Origin: Candidatus Methanoperedens sp. | Lineage (GTDB): Archaea > Halobacteriota > Methanosarcinia > Methanosarcinales > Methanoperedenaceae | Reading direction: 5' to 3' | Assembly: GCA_026552855.1 (NCBI GenBank) | Contig: JAPMTX010000145.1 | Span: forward strand, 1-48,624 | DNA: 48,624 nucleotides | Shown: piece by piece, positions 8,127 to 17,129 of the stretch | How the letters are laid out: every line of letters starts with the position of its first letter | Position numbering within the stretch: position 1 is the stretch's first letter | The notes under the pieces: model-generated | Databases searched by the model: none | Seen by the model: only the letters and a program-made list of their open reading frames with translations | What the model was told of the DNA's origin: nothing | Made by a program: the position numbers and the translations under genes

Positions 8127-9407
8127 TCATTCCCTGAACCTCTTCTCCACAGAAACAACATGACCCAGGTACCCCTCGGCGCCGGCAAGCCTGGTGATGG
8201 TCTCTCTCAGGCTTCTCAGCCCCTGTTCATTTATTATCTGCACGCTTGATCTTATTATGAAATGGTTCACATTAAGACCTGAGACCATTCTCACGTATCC
8301 TCCTGTGGGAAGCACATGGTTTGTGCCGGAGGCATAATCCCCCGCCGCCGCCGGAGCGTACCTCCCCACGGAGATGGAACCCGCATGCTGCACCTTCTGG
8401 AGAACGTCCAGTGGGTCGGTCACCATTATCTGCAGATGCTCTGGCGCAAGCCTGTCCGAGGTCAGGATGCCTTCATCCATGCTGTCGGCTATGAGGATGG
8501 CAGCGTGCTCCAGGGATTTCTCGATGAGATCTTTCCTGGGCAGGGTTTTTGCCTGGGCTCCGAGTTCTTTTTTGACCTTACCTGCAAGCTCGGTAGAGGT
8601 CGTGATCAGTATGGCTGTGGCTTTCGGGTCATGCTCTATCTGGGCTATCATATCCGCCGCTACCCAGTCGGGTTCCCCGGTTCCGTCGGCAAGGATGACG
8701 ATCTCCGAGGGACCAGTCGGGAAATCTATCTCTACTGTACTGCGGACAAGCATCTTGGCTGCTGTAACGTAAACGCTTCCGGGACCCACTATCTTATCTA
8801 CAGGCGGGATAGTCTCTGTCCCGAATGCCATGGCTGCTATCGCCTGCGCTCCCCCGACCTTGAAAATCCTGTCCGCGCCTGCCATATCCGCAGCTACCAG
8901 GGTCAGTGGGTTTACTGTCCCGTTTTTACCCGGAGGCGTGCATACGGTCACTTCAACAACACCAGCGATCTTTGCAGGTATTACGGTCATCAGGGCTGTG
9001 GAAGGATAAGTAAGGTCCCCGCCGGGCACATAGGCGCCCACGCTTGCTATAGGGGTCATTTTGTATCCAAGAATAAGACCCGGCTCGACCTCTGTAAGGG
9101 ACAGCCCTTCCCCAACCTGGCTTCCGTGGTACGCTGCTATGTTTAAAGCGGCATTCTCAAGCGCCTCGATAGTCTCCGTAGGGACGGTTTCATACGCATT
9201 CTCGATCTCTATGTCCTCCACCTCAAGCTCAAGTATATCCGCCCCGTCAAATTTCTTCGTAAGTCTTCGCAGGGCATCATCGCCCTCCCTCTTGACATCC
9301 TCTATTATCCCGCTCACGTCGCCCATGACTTTAAAAAAGTCCATCTCTCTCGGTATGATCCGCTCGATATCATCCTGTGTAAGCTCAGAGATTCTTTTGT
9401 ACAGCAT
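8127..9407 (-). CDS. hisD: histidinol dehydrogenase
   Basis: HisD carries out the last two NAD-dependent oxidations of histidine synthesis (histidinol to histidine). Family blocks are YVPGGDLTYPSTALMTVIPA, VGPGSVYVTAAK, EIDFPTGPSEIVI and the C-terminal VNHFIIRSSVQI. The zinc-site pattern QIEHDPKA and the catalytic GTNHVLPT segment are intact. The ATG at 9407 follows GGAG and gives 426 residues, the normal length; a TTG seven codons upstream is less likely. The gene stands apart from other his genes, though a PHP phosphatase-like gene occurs at 28700. Confidence 0.97.
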   Translation of the reverse strand: MLYKRISELTQDDIERIIPREMDFFKVMGDVSGIIEDVKREGDDALRRLTKKFDGADILELEVEDIEIENAYETVPTETIEALENAALNIAAYHGSQVGEGLSLTEVEPGLILGYKMTPIASVGAYVPGGDLTYPSTALMTVIPAKIAGVVEVTVCTPPGKNGTVNPLTLVAADMAGADRIFKVGGAQAIAAMAFGTETIPPVDKIVGPGSVYVTAAKMLVRSTVEIDFPTGPSEIVILADGTGEPDWVAADMIAQIEHDPKATAILITTSTELAGKVKKELGAQAKTLPRKDLIEKSLEHAAILIADSMDEGILTSDRLAPEHLQIMVTDPLDVLQKVQHAGSISVGRYAPAAAGDYASGTNHVLPTGGYVRMVSGLNVNHFIIRSSVQIINEQGLRSLRETITRLAGAEGYLGHVVSVEKRFRE

Positions 9408-9469
9408 GCTAAACACTCCAAATAACAATAATCTTTCAAGATGATAACTTTAATGTCCGCATCTGCGAG

Positions 9470-9760
9470 TTAACGATCCTTATTAAGGAGATACAGTACC
9501 ATCTCCCTGTCATCAAAGAGAAGGCGGTATATCAGGGGAGATTGCTTAACGACCTCTTTTATGCTTGCTTTTCCTCTGAAGAACTCATTAAAGTCCGCAG
9601 GTTTACCTATCATCAGTATGTCCCTGAACCCTTCTCCGATCTTACATTTATTTGCCCTTACCATGTAGCCAGCCGCCTCAATGCTCTCAAGGTATGCCTC
9701 TAACCTGTCATCTTTTATTCTGACCGTTGATTTACCGTCGATGAAGGTGACCTCTTTCAT
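9470..9760 (-). CDS. 96-aa conserved-looking protein, unknown
   Basis: The protein begins MKEVTFIDGKSTVRIKDDRL and has a mixed alpha/beta composition without membrane segments. The middle reads GEGFRDILMIGKPADFNEFF and the end MVLYLLNKDR. I do not recognise the family. It sits between hisD and another small gene on the same strand, 62 bases upstream of the hisD start, so it may be co-transcribed with hisD. Codon use and GC content match the neighbouring core genes, which argues it is a genuine chromosomal gene. Confidence 0.7.
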   Translation of the reverse strand: MKEVTFIDGKSTVRIKDDRLEAYLESIEAAGYMVRANKCKIGEGFRDILMIGKPADFNEFFRGKASIKEVVKQSPLIYRLLFDDREMVLYLLNKDR

Positions 9761-9816
9761 TCAACCTTCCCGAATAGCATCTTTGATTTCGCAGATAAGG
9801 TTTGGCTCCGATGGGA

Positions 9817-10029
9817 TTAATCTTTCTCTGTAAGCACATCTACCCGCCCATGAAGCTCAGCCACGCTCTCAGCAAGATTTTTGAGGATCCCGACGCATCT
9901 GTCTACGAAATTCGTCGACATTGTGATATCGGTAGCTTCCCTTGACTCCACGATATCTCTTGTAGAATCCGCAATATCTTTCATCAGCCGATCAGTCATC
10001 TCCACGATCTCTTCCGGGGTATAAACCAT
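9817..10029 (-). CDS. 70-aa helical protein, unknown
   Basis: The product, MVYTPEEIVEMTDRLMKDIA and following, is almost entirely helical and acidic with regular hydrophobic spacing (VDRCVGILKNLAESVAELHG), suggesting a small helical bundle or coiled coil. The upstream sequence on the minus strand has AGGAGTG just before the ATG, a good ribosome binding site. It is followed by the 96-aa gene on the same strand. No function can be assigned. Confidence 0.65.
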   Translation of the reverse strand: MVYTPEEIVEMTDRLMKDIADSTRDIVESREATDITMSTNFVDRCVGILKNLAESVAELHGRVDVLTEKD

Positions 10030-10161
10030 TTTAACACTCCTCCTTATAATAGGATTTAATGTCCTCTATGTTCTTTAATATTTTGATATGGCTGCGGTTG
10101 TAATATAATAAATCGACATATTTATTATGATAGAAGCTATTCAGGAGCCAGGAGAATTGCA

Positions 10162-10548
10162 ATGAAGGAACAAATTGAAGTACGCTCATTAAAAGAAGGT
10201 AAGTACGTCCTGATAGACGAAGAACCGTGTATCATTAAAAGTATGACCCATTCCAAGACCGGGAAGCACGGCTCTGCAAAATCCAGGATAGATGCTATCG
10301 GCATATTTGACGGCGTCAAGCGGTCAATCATAGCTCCGGTCACTGATAAAATATACGTCCCTGTAGTAGAGAGGAAATCAGGGCAGGTACTCTCGGTTTC
10401 AGGCGACGTAGTACAGATAATGGACCTTGCGGATTATTCCACGCTGGAACTTAAGATACCCGAAGAACTCAAAGGTAAATTAGCGCCCGGAAAAGAGATA
10501 TCCTATCTGATCTCGATGGGGAAAATGAGAATTGACATGCGTACATAG
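10162..10548 (+). CDS. eif5A: translation factor aIF5A
   Basis: Archaeal IF5A helps ribosomes through difficult peptide bonds and in termination, and needs a hypusine or deoxyhypusine residue. The modification loop SKTGKHGSAKSR holds the target Lys at residue 35. The N-terminal SH3-like domain and C-terminal OB domain together give 128 residues, the normal length. A ribosome binding site AGGAG lies just before the ATG, and a TATA-like tract (CATATTTATTATG) is 45 bases upstream. The stop codon abuts the agmatinase ATG with no gap. Confidence 0.97.
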   Translation: MKEQIEVRSLKEGKYVLIDEEPCIIKSMTHSKTGKHGSAKSRIDAIGIFDGVKRSIIAPVTDKIYVPVVERKSGQVLSVSGDVVQIMDLADYSTLELKIPEELKGKLAPGKEISYLISMGKMRIDMRT

Positions 10549-11421
10549 ATGAACAAAGCTTTTTTTGCTGATGCAAATTCCGATTATAAAAACACGCGGT
10601 ATGTGATATGCGGGGTGCCTTTTGACTGCACCTCTTGCTTCAGGCTCGGCAGCAGGTACGCGCCGCAGGAGATGAGGAACAACTCCTATAATTTCGAGAC
10701 GTATAGTTACCTGTTCGATATCGACCTGCTGGATGTCCCTATCCACGATGCAGGCGATCTGGAAGTTGCGCAGAACATTGATGATACGCTGGACATGATA
10801 TCGGTCCACGCCGATAATTACGTGGAAGACGGGAAGATACCCGTGATGCTCGGCGGCGAGCATTCCCTTACGCTGCCTTTTATCAGAGCCTGCAAGAAGA
10901 AGTACCCCGACCTTACATGCATTGTCCTCGACGCGCACCTTGACCTGCGGCAGGAGTACGAGGGTGAGAAGAACAGCCATGCGTGCATCTCAAGGCACAT
11001 CATCGAGGATGTGACCGGGAAATACGCCTCCATCGGCATACGGAGCGGGACGCGTGAGGAATTTGAATACGTTAAAGCGGGCGGGATCAAGATGTTCACT
11101 TCTGAGGACGTGATCCTGACTGGCATAGAGAGTGTTGTGAACGAGCTTCGCGATTACATCAGGGGACCTGTCTACCTGTCCATCGACATGGATGCAATAG
11201 ACCCGGCGTACGCCCCTGCGCTGGGGACGCCTGAGCCTTACGGCATAACCCCGCGCGATGTCAGGGCAGTAATAGCCTGCCTTGCGCCGTACATCGTGGG
11301 TTTTGATCTTGTTGAGATAGCGCCTGAGTACGATTCAGGCGGAACTGCACTTCTTGGCGCAAAACTTGTGCGGGATTTCATAGCTGCGAGCGCTAAAGCC
11401 GCACTGCGGGTTTCCGAATAA
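10549..11421 (+). CDS. speB: agmatinase (ureohydrolase)
   Basis: Agmatinase hydrolyses agmatine to putrescine and urea using a binuclear Mn site. The ureohydrolase signatures are present: GGEHSLT, DAHLDLR (the usual DAHxD) and SIDMDAIDP (SxDxDxxDP). The C terminus VGFDLVEIAPEYD is also typical. At 290 residues the length is normal. It starts immediately after the aIF5A stop. That pairing makes sense because polyamines donate the side chain for hypusination of aIF5A. Arginase-like or guanidinobutyrase activity cannot be excluded from sequence. Confidence 0.93.
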   Translation: MNKAFFADANSDYKNTRYVICGVPFDCTSCFRLGSRYAPQEMRNNSYNFETYSYLFDIDLLDVPIHDAGDLEVAQNIDDTLDMISVHADNYVEDGKIPVMLGGEHSLTLPFIRACKKKYPDLTCIVLDAHLDLRQEYEGEKNSHACISRHIIEDVTGKYASIGIRSGTREEFEYVKAGGIKMFTSEDVILTGIESVVNELRDYIRGPVYLSIDMDAIDPAYAPALGTPEPYGITPRDVRAVIACLAPYIVGFDLVEIAPEYDSGGTALLGAKLVRDFIAASAKAALRVSE

Positions 11422-11561
11422 CAATGCAGTCCCTGTTTTACCCAGATCCAGATAAAACGGTATTTATCCGGTTTATAATAATTCATTTACCCTGAAAAAC
11501 TATATATACTTTTATTTTCCTATAAAAAGATTCGCAGATTTTAATTAAGAGGTGAAAATAA

Positions 11562-11792
11562 ATGACACAGCAGGTACCGCCGATACTTCCACTGGCGCCG
11601 GTTGAGCGCATTGTTCGGAAGGCAGGGGCTGACAGGGTCAGTGAAGGGGCAGGCATCGAGCTTGCAAAAGTGCTTGAGGATTACGGGCTTGAGGTCTCGC
11701 GCGAGGCTATAACCTTGGCAAAGCACGCAGGCAGGACAACCGTAAAGGAAGAGGATATCAGGCTTGCGGTGGCGAGGATCAAGAAGGGATAA
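11562..11792 (+). CDS. archaeal histone
   Basis: A 76-residue single histone fold of the HMf/HTz type that wraps DNA as dimers and larger oligomers. Features seen are the N-terminal LPLAPVERIVRKAG, the central GAGIELAKVLEDYGLEVSREA and the C-terminal GRTTVKEEDIRLAVARIKKG, which has the conserved RTTVKxxDIxLA motif. The protein has about eight extra N-terminal residues relative to HMfB. A TATA box (TATATATACTTT, near 11501) lies about 60 bases before the ATG and GAGGTG at 11549-11554 is the ribosome binding site. Confidence 0.96.
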   Translation: MTQQVPPILPLAPVERIVRKAGADRVSEGAGIELAKVLEDYGLEVSREAITLAKHAGRTTVKEEDIRLAVARIKKG

Positions 11793-11924
11793 TTGGGTCT
11801 TCTGGATGGGGATTGGGATTTTTATGCTCATAAAGATGAAGAAAATCCCTAACTCTTCCTGAAATGCAAAAATTAGGTGAGAATAGAAGCTTAAAGATAT
11901 ATTAGCCAGCATTATTCTGTCTAT

Positions 11925-12560
11925 TTAAAACCTCCTCCACAGAGGGATATTATACTCCCTGTATTTTCGATAAATCAAGCCTGCATAGATAACATCATAG
12001 ACAAAAATTGAAACGAAGAAAAAAGGTAAAAGAACTGAACCCTGTGAAATAGGCTGGTACAGGTAAAAAGCCAGACTACTTATACCTGTGCCAAACATTT
12101 TAAAAAGTGCGATGTAGATCGATTGCCCCCTGAGATCGCCACGGCTGAACAGCATTACAATGAATAGAACCGACATCATGAGATTTTGTCCGAACGCTGC
12201 ATATGCGCCCTGCCAATCATTGAATTCGTAAGTAATGGATAAAACCAGACCGAAGCCGGTAACTAAAGCTAATAAAAACATAGTATAGAGTTTTTTATTT
12301 GAAAGAGCGGGGAATTCGGATTTCCCGTACTTTAAAAACTGGAACACGATAAGGACATCTAATAAGAACCATATGTAGTTTATATAAAGCTGGGGAGGAG
12401 AGTGCGGATGGATAAATGAGAATATGCCCTCCCAGGAGATATTTGCACAAAGGGCAGCTAAAGGCATTCCATATGTTCTATCTTTTATCCCGCGCCTGAT
12501 GATGAGAATATAAGTCAGTGACCAGAACAGTCCACCAACGATCATTAGCGCTGTATACAT
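11925..12560 (-). CDS. seven-helix membrane protein resembling PaxB-type terpene cyclases
   Basis: The protein has about seven hydrophobic segments over 211 residues. The ATG at 12560 follows GGGA; a TTG ten codons earlier is an alternative. It carries an acidic residue in the second helix, in NISWEGIFSFI (E44), and another in the last helix, in FVYDVIYAGL (D189). Fungal PaxB-type integral membrane terpene cyclases share this size, topology and a pair of acidic catalytic residues in similar surroundings. The match is by pattern only. A role in cyclising an isoprenoid is possible; a plain transporter-like protein is also possible. An FAD-dependent desaturase-like gene lies 0.9 kb away on the other strand. 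Confidence 0.6.
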   Translation of the reverse strand: MYTALMIVGGLFWSLTYILIIRRGIKDRTYGMPLAALCANISWEGIFSFIHPHSPPQLYINYIWFLLDVLIVFQFLKYGKSEFPALSNKKLYTMFLLALVTGFGLVLSITYEFNDWQGAYAAFGQNLMMSVLFIVMLFSRGDLRGQSIYIALFKMFGTGISSLAFYLYQPISQGSVLLPFFFVSIFVYDVIYAGLIYRKYREYNIPLWRRF

Positions 12561-12783
12561 TTTTAGCGTCCCTTTTTTGACATCTATCAATGTGTTCAGG
12601 CTATTTATTGGTTTTTAAAAAATGGTCAAGCCCAGGATTAAAGGTAAAATACGATTCTTTTGAAACCTTTGGAAAATTGAAAGTGGACTTTTTATTTTCT
12701 CCATATGCTGTTTCCCTCTATTGGCACTCCTGGAGATAGCTCACAAAGGTTAATTTTTTCAACATCTCAGGGAATATTAGGAT

Positions 12784-13458
12784 ATGCGCTTTGACCTGCA
12801 CATCCATTCGAACCATTCATCGGACAGCAGTCTCACAGTAGATGATATCCTGCGGCAGGCTGTAAAAAAGGGGCTTGATGGCATCGCGATATGCGACCAC
12901 AACACTGTCGAGGGAAGCCTGCTGGGCATCAGGCGCGCCCGCGAATTGAACCTGCCCCTGCTCGTACTGCCAGGAATGGAAGTGTCGGCTGATGAAGGTC
13001 ATCTCCTCGTATTAGGGGTAAGGGAAAATATCCCGCCCCACCGCCCGTATACCGAGATCATCAGGACCGTCCGGCAGAAAGGCGGCGTGGCGATTGCTGC
13101 ACATCCTTTTAAGGGAGAGGGAATAGGCTACAGGGCAAAAGATGCAGACGCCGTTGAGACCTTCAATTCCAGGTGCATATTCGGTGAGAACGAAAAAGCA
13201 AAAGAACTGGCGCAGGAGTTCGGAAAACCCGAAGTAGGAGGGAGCGATTCCCATATGCTGGCAGCGATAGGTCTTGCCTATGCTGAGATAGATGCAGAAG
13301 CGAATGAAGGATCTGTTTTATCCGCCATAAGGGAGGGAAGGACGAGTTCATCAGGGCAGATAGCGCCCATATATATTGTTTTTATCCAGGCTGTACGGGG
13401 TTTATTCAGGAGAGCACGGCGGCTTGGAAAAGAGCTTTATAGCAGGATTTTCCATTAG
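12784..13458 (+). CDS. PHP-domain metal-dependent phosphoesterase
   Basis: A PHP-fold hydrolase with the metal-binding HxH motif at residues 5-7 (DLHIHSNHSSD), ICDHNTVEG, PGMEVSADEGHLL, AAHPF and the C-terminal GGSDSH. The ligands of the trinuclear site are intact. Related archaeal proteins cleave nucleotide or sugar phosphates (for example TrpH-like 3',5'-nucleotide phosphatases). The basic C terminus (RRARRLGKELYSR) is unusual and may bind nucleic acid or membrane. The FAD oxidoreductase starts 15 bases downstream, so the two are probably co-transcribed. Confidence 0.88.
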   Translation: MRFDLHIHSNHSSDSSLTVDDILRQAVKKGLDGIAICDHNTVEGSLLGIRRARELNLPLLVLPGMEVSADEGHLLVLGVRENIPPHRPYTEIIRTVRQKGGVAIAAHPFKGEGIGYRAKDADAVETFNSRCIFGENEKAKELAQEFGKPEVGGSDSHMLAAIGLAYAEIDAEANEGSVLSAIREGRTSSSGQIAPIYIVFIQAVRGLFRRARRLGKELYSRIFH

Positions 13459-13473
13459 AACGTAAGAGGCATT

Positions 13474-14880
13474 ATGGCAGATTACGATGTGATCGTTGTA
13501 GGAGGAGGAATTAGCGGTCTCCTTTCTGCCCTGACTGTTTCCAGGCACGGGAAAAAGGTTCTTGTTCTTGAAAAAGATAGCGTGGTCGGAGGCAATTGCA
13601 ATAGCTACAACGTAGACGGCTTCCAGGTGGATACGGGCGTACATGCCATAACCCATCTGCGGGAAGGACCGCTTCGGCGGCTGATGGATGAATATTTCAC
13701 GTATTTGCCTGTGTTCCTGAATCACGGGGATTACCATGTACGCACGGAAAAAGGTCTTACGAAAATGCCCTCAAATATTAAAGAATTCGTCACTTTTGAT
13801 ATCCTGCCAAGGAAAGACAGATTCCTTCTTTCGCAGGCATTGACAAAAGCCCTTACACAGGTGACATTCGGGATGCTGGAAGGCAATCAGCCCGTATACG
13901 ATCACCTGCCCGGTGGGCTGTCTATGGATACCTATGATTTCGTGGACGCGATCTCTTACTCTCTCTCCGGCAAATCCATGAAAGAGACCTCGATAAACCG
14001 CATATTATATGGGGGGAGCTTTGTCAGGGATAGCATCTCAGAAGGTATTTTTGAGGATGACCAGCAAGAGAATACCTCCTATACATCAAAGATAACAGAT
14101 ACGCTATCAAGATACCAGTTAAAAAGCCATATCTCGACCATAAGCAGGCTGGCTACCAATAAAATCGCCTACGCGCAGGGATATCCTCGCGGCGGCTTGA
14201 AGTCTCTTTTAAGTGCGGTTTTATACTCTATGCCAAAGACGGTGCAAATCAAAACCAGCTCAAGAGTAAAAAAGATAATATCCGAGGAGGGGAAGGTGAC
14301 AGGAGTTGCTACAGATAGCGGTGTAATCAGAGCCGGTACGGTCGTATATTCAGGTTTTGTAAAAGACCTTCCAGATTTAATTGAGCTGCCCGCTGATTAT
14401 AAAGAGGCTCTCTCCCGTATCGACCAGACATTGAGCCTTACCATATGGCTTGGCTTGAGTGAAAAAATAAAGGAATTCGATTATATGGGTTCCGAAATCT
14501 GGTTCAAGGGCGGCGCGTACTGGGCGATGCCTGTCAGCAATCATGACCCGGGTCTTGCACCTGCAGGCAAGCAATTAATCGGGTTCACATTTATTATCGA
14601 TAATAAAAAGAACATAGAGAGTGAGAAGAAACGGGCGTTTGAGCTTATCCTGAGAGCAGTTCCGGGCATCGAGAAAAGGATAGAGATGACCCATTACCAG
14701 GTGACCATCCCGGAGAAAGCAGCGGTTACCATTAACGGATTTTTTGCGACTTCACGCCCGCCAGTTCCGAACCTTTACCTTGCAGGGACTGATACTGATA
14801 ACAGGAGCATGGGGATAACGAGGGCGGCATATTCTGTGCTTGAGCTTTTGAAAGCTATGAAAGAAGATAAAAAACTCTGA
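13474..14880 (+). CDS. FAD-dependent oxidoreductase, phytoene desaturase/carotenoid isomerase-like
   Basis: The N terminus has the dinucleotide-binding motif VIVVGGGISGLLSA (residues 6-19) and EKDSVVGGNCNSYNVDGF, typical of the amine-oxidase/phytoene-desaturase superfamily. The C terminus, PNLYLAGTDTDNRSMGITRA, is the second FAD-contact block. The 468-residue length fits CrtI/CrtISO-like and isoprenoid-saturating enzymes. The substrate is not readable from sequence; a carotenoid, quinone tail or archaeal lipid is possible. It sits behind a PHP gene and near the PaxB-like membrane protein, which hints at an isoprenoid route but does not prove it. Confidence 0.85.
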   Translation: MADYDVIVVGGGISGLLSALTVSRHGKKVLVLEKDSVVGGNCNSYNVDGFQVDTGVHAITHLREGPLRRLMDEYFTYLPVFLNHGDYHVRTEKGLTKMPSNIKEFVTFDILPRKDRFLLSQALTKALTQVTFGMLEGNQPVYDHLPGGLSMDTYDFVDAISYSLSGKSMKETSINRILYGGSFVRDSISEGIFEDDQQENTSYTSKITDTLSRYQLKSHISTISRLATNKIAYAQGYPRGGLKSLLSAVLYSMPKTVQIKTSSRVKKIISEEGKVTGVATDSGVIRAGTVVYSGFVKDLPDLIELPADYKEALSRIDQTLSLTIWLGLSEKIKEFDYMGSEIWFKGGAYWAMPVSNHDPGLAPAGKQLIGFTFIIDNKKNIESEKKRAFELILRAVPGIEKRIEMTHYQVTIPEKAAVTINGFFATSRPPVPNLYLAGTDTDNRSMGITRAAYSVLELLKAMKEDKKL

Positions 14881-15225
14881 TCAGGTTTTGGCTTTTCTCT
14901 TCTTCATATAATCCGAAAGACCTGAACCCAGCACAATAACAACCCCGGCAGTGAAAACCATGGCTCCGACAAGTTTTGGATTTGAAAGTTTATCTTCCAA
15001 AAGAAGTATCACGCCTGCATGCAGTACCAGCAGACCCAGTATGAAGGATATTATTTCCCTGTATCTATGGAAAACCGTGAAGTATATCAGACCTGCTAAC
15101 CATGTCCCGATACCGAGATATTCATAAGAAATATTGCTTTTAGCAGGTTCATAAATCCTGTAATACAGTCCTGAAAGCAGGAAAGCTGCACCAATCGATC
15201 CCAAAATTAGTTTTTTCATAATCAT
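14881..15225 (-). CDS. 114-aa four-helix membrane protein, unknown
   Basis: Four hydrophobic segments occupy most of the sequence (LILGSIGAAFLLSGLYY, LGIGTWLAGLIYFTVFHRY, IISFILGLLVLHAGVILLL and LVGAMVFTAGVVIVLGSG), ending in a basic tail (YMKKRKAKT). The start could also be the Met two codons in. The gene converges on the FAD oxidoreductase with no gap between stops. I do not recognise the family; composition suggests a small integral membrane protein. Confidence 0.7.
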   Translation of the reverse strand: MIMKKLILGSIGAAFLLSGLYYRIYEPAKSNISYEYLGIGTWLAGLIYFTVFHRYREIISFILGLLVLHAGVILLLEDKLSNPKLVGAMVFTAGVVIVLGSGLSDYMKKRKAKT

Positions 15226-15399
15226 ATTAATCGTTTACTTCTTCACCTATGAGCTTCATCATGTAAATCCCTTCTGTATCCGGGAGTCTTTATATGGCAG
15301 GGTATCAAACTCAAAATTTAATACTTTATCAGTGGTTTAACACCTCATGATAGATAAAGCAGGGTACATGCGGTACATACAGACCTGCGGGAGACTGGC

Positions 15400-16290
15400 A
15401 TGAAAATAATCCCGATAGCGGCGGATTCGCTCGGTACGCGCAGCATGGCGACGTTCGTTAAGACCGATGACTGCAATATCTGTATAGACCCTTCTGTCTC
15501 CCTGGGACCGAAACGCTACGGTCTTCCGCCTCATCCGATGGAGTACGAGAAACTGGATGAGCACTGGAAGGGTATAAGGGAATACGCCGGAAAATCCGAT
15601 ATACTGATTTTAACTCATTACCACTACGACCACCACGACCCGGACACACCTGAGATCTACAGGGATAAGACCGTGTTCATAAAACATCCTGAAGAGAACA
15701 TCAACCGCAGCCAGAAGGTAAGGGCTGCCTATTTTTTAAAGCAGATAAATGGCATGCCTGAGAAGCTCGAATACGCGGACGGCAGGGAATTCTCTTTCGG
15801 GAATACCACAATTCGTTTCTCAGATGCAGTGTTCCACGGGACAGGGAACAGGCTGGGGTATGTGGTCGAAGTGAGTATCAGGGAAGGCGGGGACTGTTTC
15901 GTGTTCACATCAGACGTGGAGGGTCCGAACACGAAGGAACAGACCGAGTTCATTATCACAGAAAACCCGGATACTGCATATCTTGACGGTCCTCTCTCCT
16001 ACATGCTGGGCTATCGCTACTCTTATGAAAGTCTTGCTGGTGCTGTTGAGAACATACTGAGAATCCTTAAAGAGACCGATATGGAAAAGCTCATAATCGA
16101 CCACCACCTTCTGCGGGACATGAACTGGAAGGAAAAGATCGCAAGGGTATTCGAGGCTGGAAAAGAGGTACTGACCGCAGCAGAGTTCCAGGGCACTTCG
16201 AACAACCTGCTTGAAGCGAGGCGAAAGGAGCTGTTTAAAGAGCATCCTGTGCGAGGCAGTGCCTGCATGGTTAAGGGTGTGGAAGAATGA
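15400..16290 (+). CDS. MBL-fold metallohydrolase, UPF0282 type
   Basis: A metallo-beta-lactamase-fold protein with the zinc motif THYHYDHHD near residue 73. Other likely ligands are in DAVFHG, FTSDVEGP and IIDHHLLRD. The arrangement and length (296 residues) match the archaeal UPF0282/COG2248 family, whose activity is not known. Its stop overlaps the next gene by 4 bp (ATGA), so it is coupled to a TIM-barrel sugar-isomerase-like protein. No ribosome binding site is striking. Confidence 0.85.
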   Translation: MKIIPIAADSLGTRSMATFVKTDDCNICIDPSVSLGPKRYGLPPHPMEYEKLDEHWKGIREYAGKSDILILTHYHYDHHDPDTPEIYRDKTVFIKHPEENINRSQKVRAAYFLKQINGMPEKLEYADGREFSFGNTTIRFSDAVFHGTGNRLGYVVEVSIREGGDCFVFTSDVEGPNTKEQTEFIITENPDTAYLDGPLSYMLGYRYSYESLAGAVENILRILKETDMEKLIIDHHLLRDMNWKEKIARVFEAGKEVLTAAEFQGTSNNLLEARRKELFKEHPVRGSACMVKGVEE

Positions 16291-17087
16291 TCATAGGTGC
16301 GTCATCCTTTGCTGCGCCGCTGCCTGAGCTGCGAAAGGAAGTGGAGAGCATTGAACTCTATATCCCCAAGCTGGGACTGTACAGTGGGTACAGGCTGGTA
16401 AAAGAGAATGTAGATAAATTGCATGATTTACTCTCAACATACAGCATTCCCACCTCCATCCATGCCCCTTACTTTGGTGAGACGCCAAAATACCCTGTAG
16501 AGCTCGTCGTGGATACGGCGCACATGGGTAAAACGCAGTTCAGGATAATGGAGGAGAACATCAGCCTGGCGCATGAGCTTGGCTCAAGCGTTGTTGTAGT
16601 TCATCCGGGAAAGGTCAGGGGGGGCAGGGAGAGCTCTTTTATGCAGATGGTCGAAAACCTCAGGCAATTGTCTGCAAAAGCCGGGGACTGCGGTGTTGTC
16701 CTGGGTCTTGAGAACAAGGAGGGAACAGACCTCGCGAACCTGTGCTGTACTGCAGAGGAGCTTTTGAGGGCGGTAGAAGAGGTGAACTCCCGGTTCTTAA
16801 GGATCACCTTTGACACCGGGCATGCGAACCTCACGTACGGCGGGGACATGGGGGGATTGCGCGGGTTCGTAAAGAAGATAAGCGACCATGTTGTGCACGT
16901 CCATGTGCACGATAACACAGGCACAACGGATGAGAAGTATTTCGGGGACATGCACTTCGCACCCGGAGAGGGGAACATAGATTTCACGATATTGAGGGAA
17001 CTGCATTTTGACGGCGTATACAACCTTGAGGTATTCTCTATAGAGGACGTGCGGAAAGGCAAGGTGATGCTGAAGAGCCTGATGTAA
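16287..17087 (+). CDS. sugar-phosphate isomerase/epimerase-like TIM barrel
   Basis: A 266-residue xylose-isomerase/endonuclease IV-type TIM barrel. Typical strands are seen: STYSIPTSIHAPYFGE, VVVVHPGKVRGG, GVVLGLENKEG, RITFDTGHANL, VVHVHVHDNTG and VYNLEVFS. The conserved His, Glu and Asp residues of the metal site are in these strand ends. The protein could be a sugar isomerase or an AP endonuclease IV relative; the lack of the full set of three-zinc ligands favours the former. It overlaps the UPF0282 gene by 4 bp. Confidence 0.82.
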   Translation: MIIGASSFAAPLPELRKEVESIELYIPKLGLYSGYRLVKENVDKLHDLLSTYSIPTSIHAPYFGETPKYPVELVVDTAHMGKTQFRIMEENISLAHELGSSVVVVHPGKVRGGRESSFMQMVENLRQLSAKAGDCGVVLGLENKEGTDLANLCCTAEELLRAVEEVNSRFLRITFDTGHANLTYGGDMGGLRGFVKKISDHVVHVHVHDNTGTTDEKYFGDMHFAPGEGNIDFTILRELHFDGVYNLEVFSIEDVRKGKVMLKSLM

Positions 17088-17129
17088 AATCGCATAAGTA
17101 TATTACATGACAGGTTATTAAGCCGGGCA

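Noticed and set aside
8316..9146. A 276-codon rightward open frame
   Set aside because: It lies entirely within hisD on the other strand, has Cys/His-rich composition without a domain, and is a shadow of a high-GC third-codon bias.
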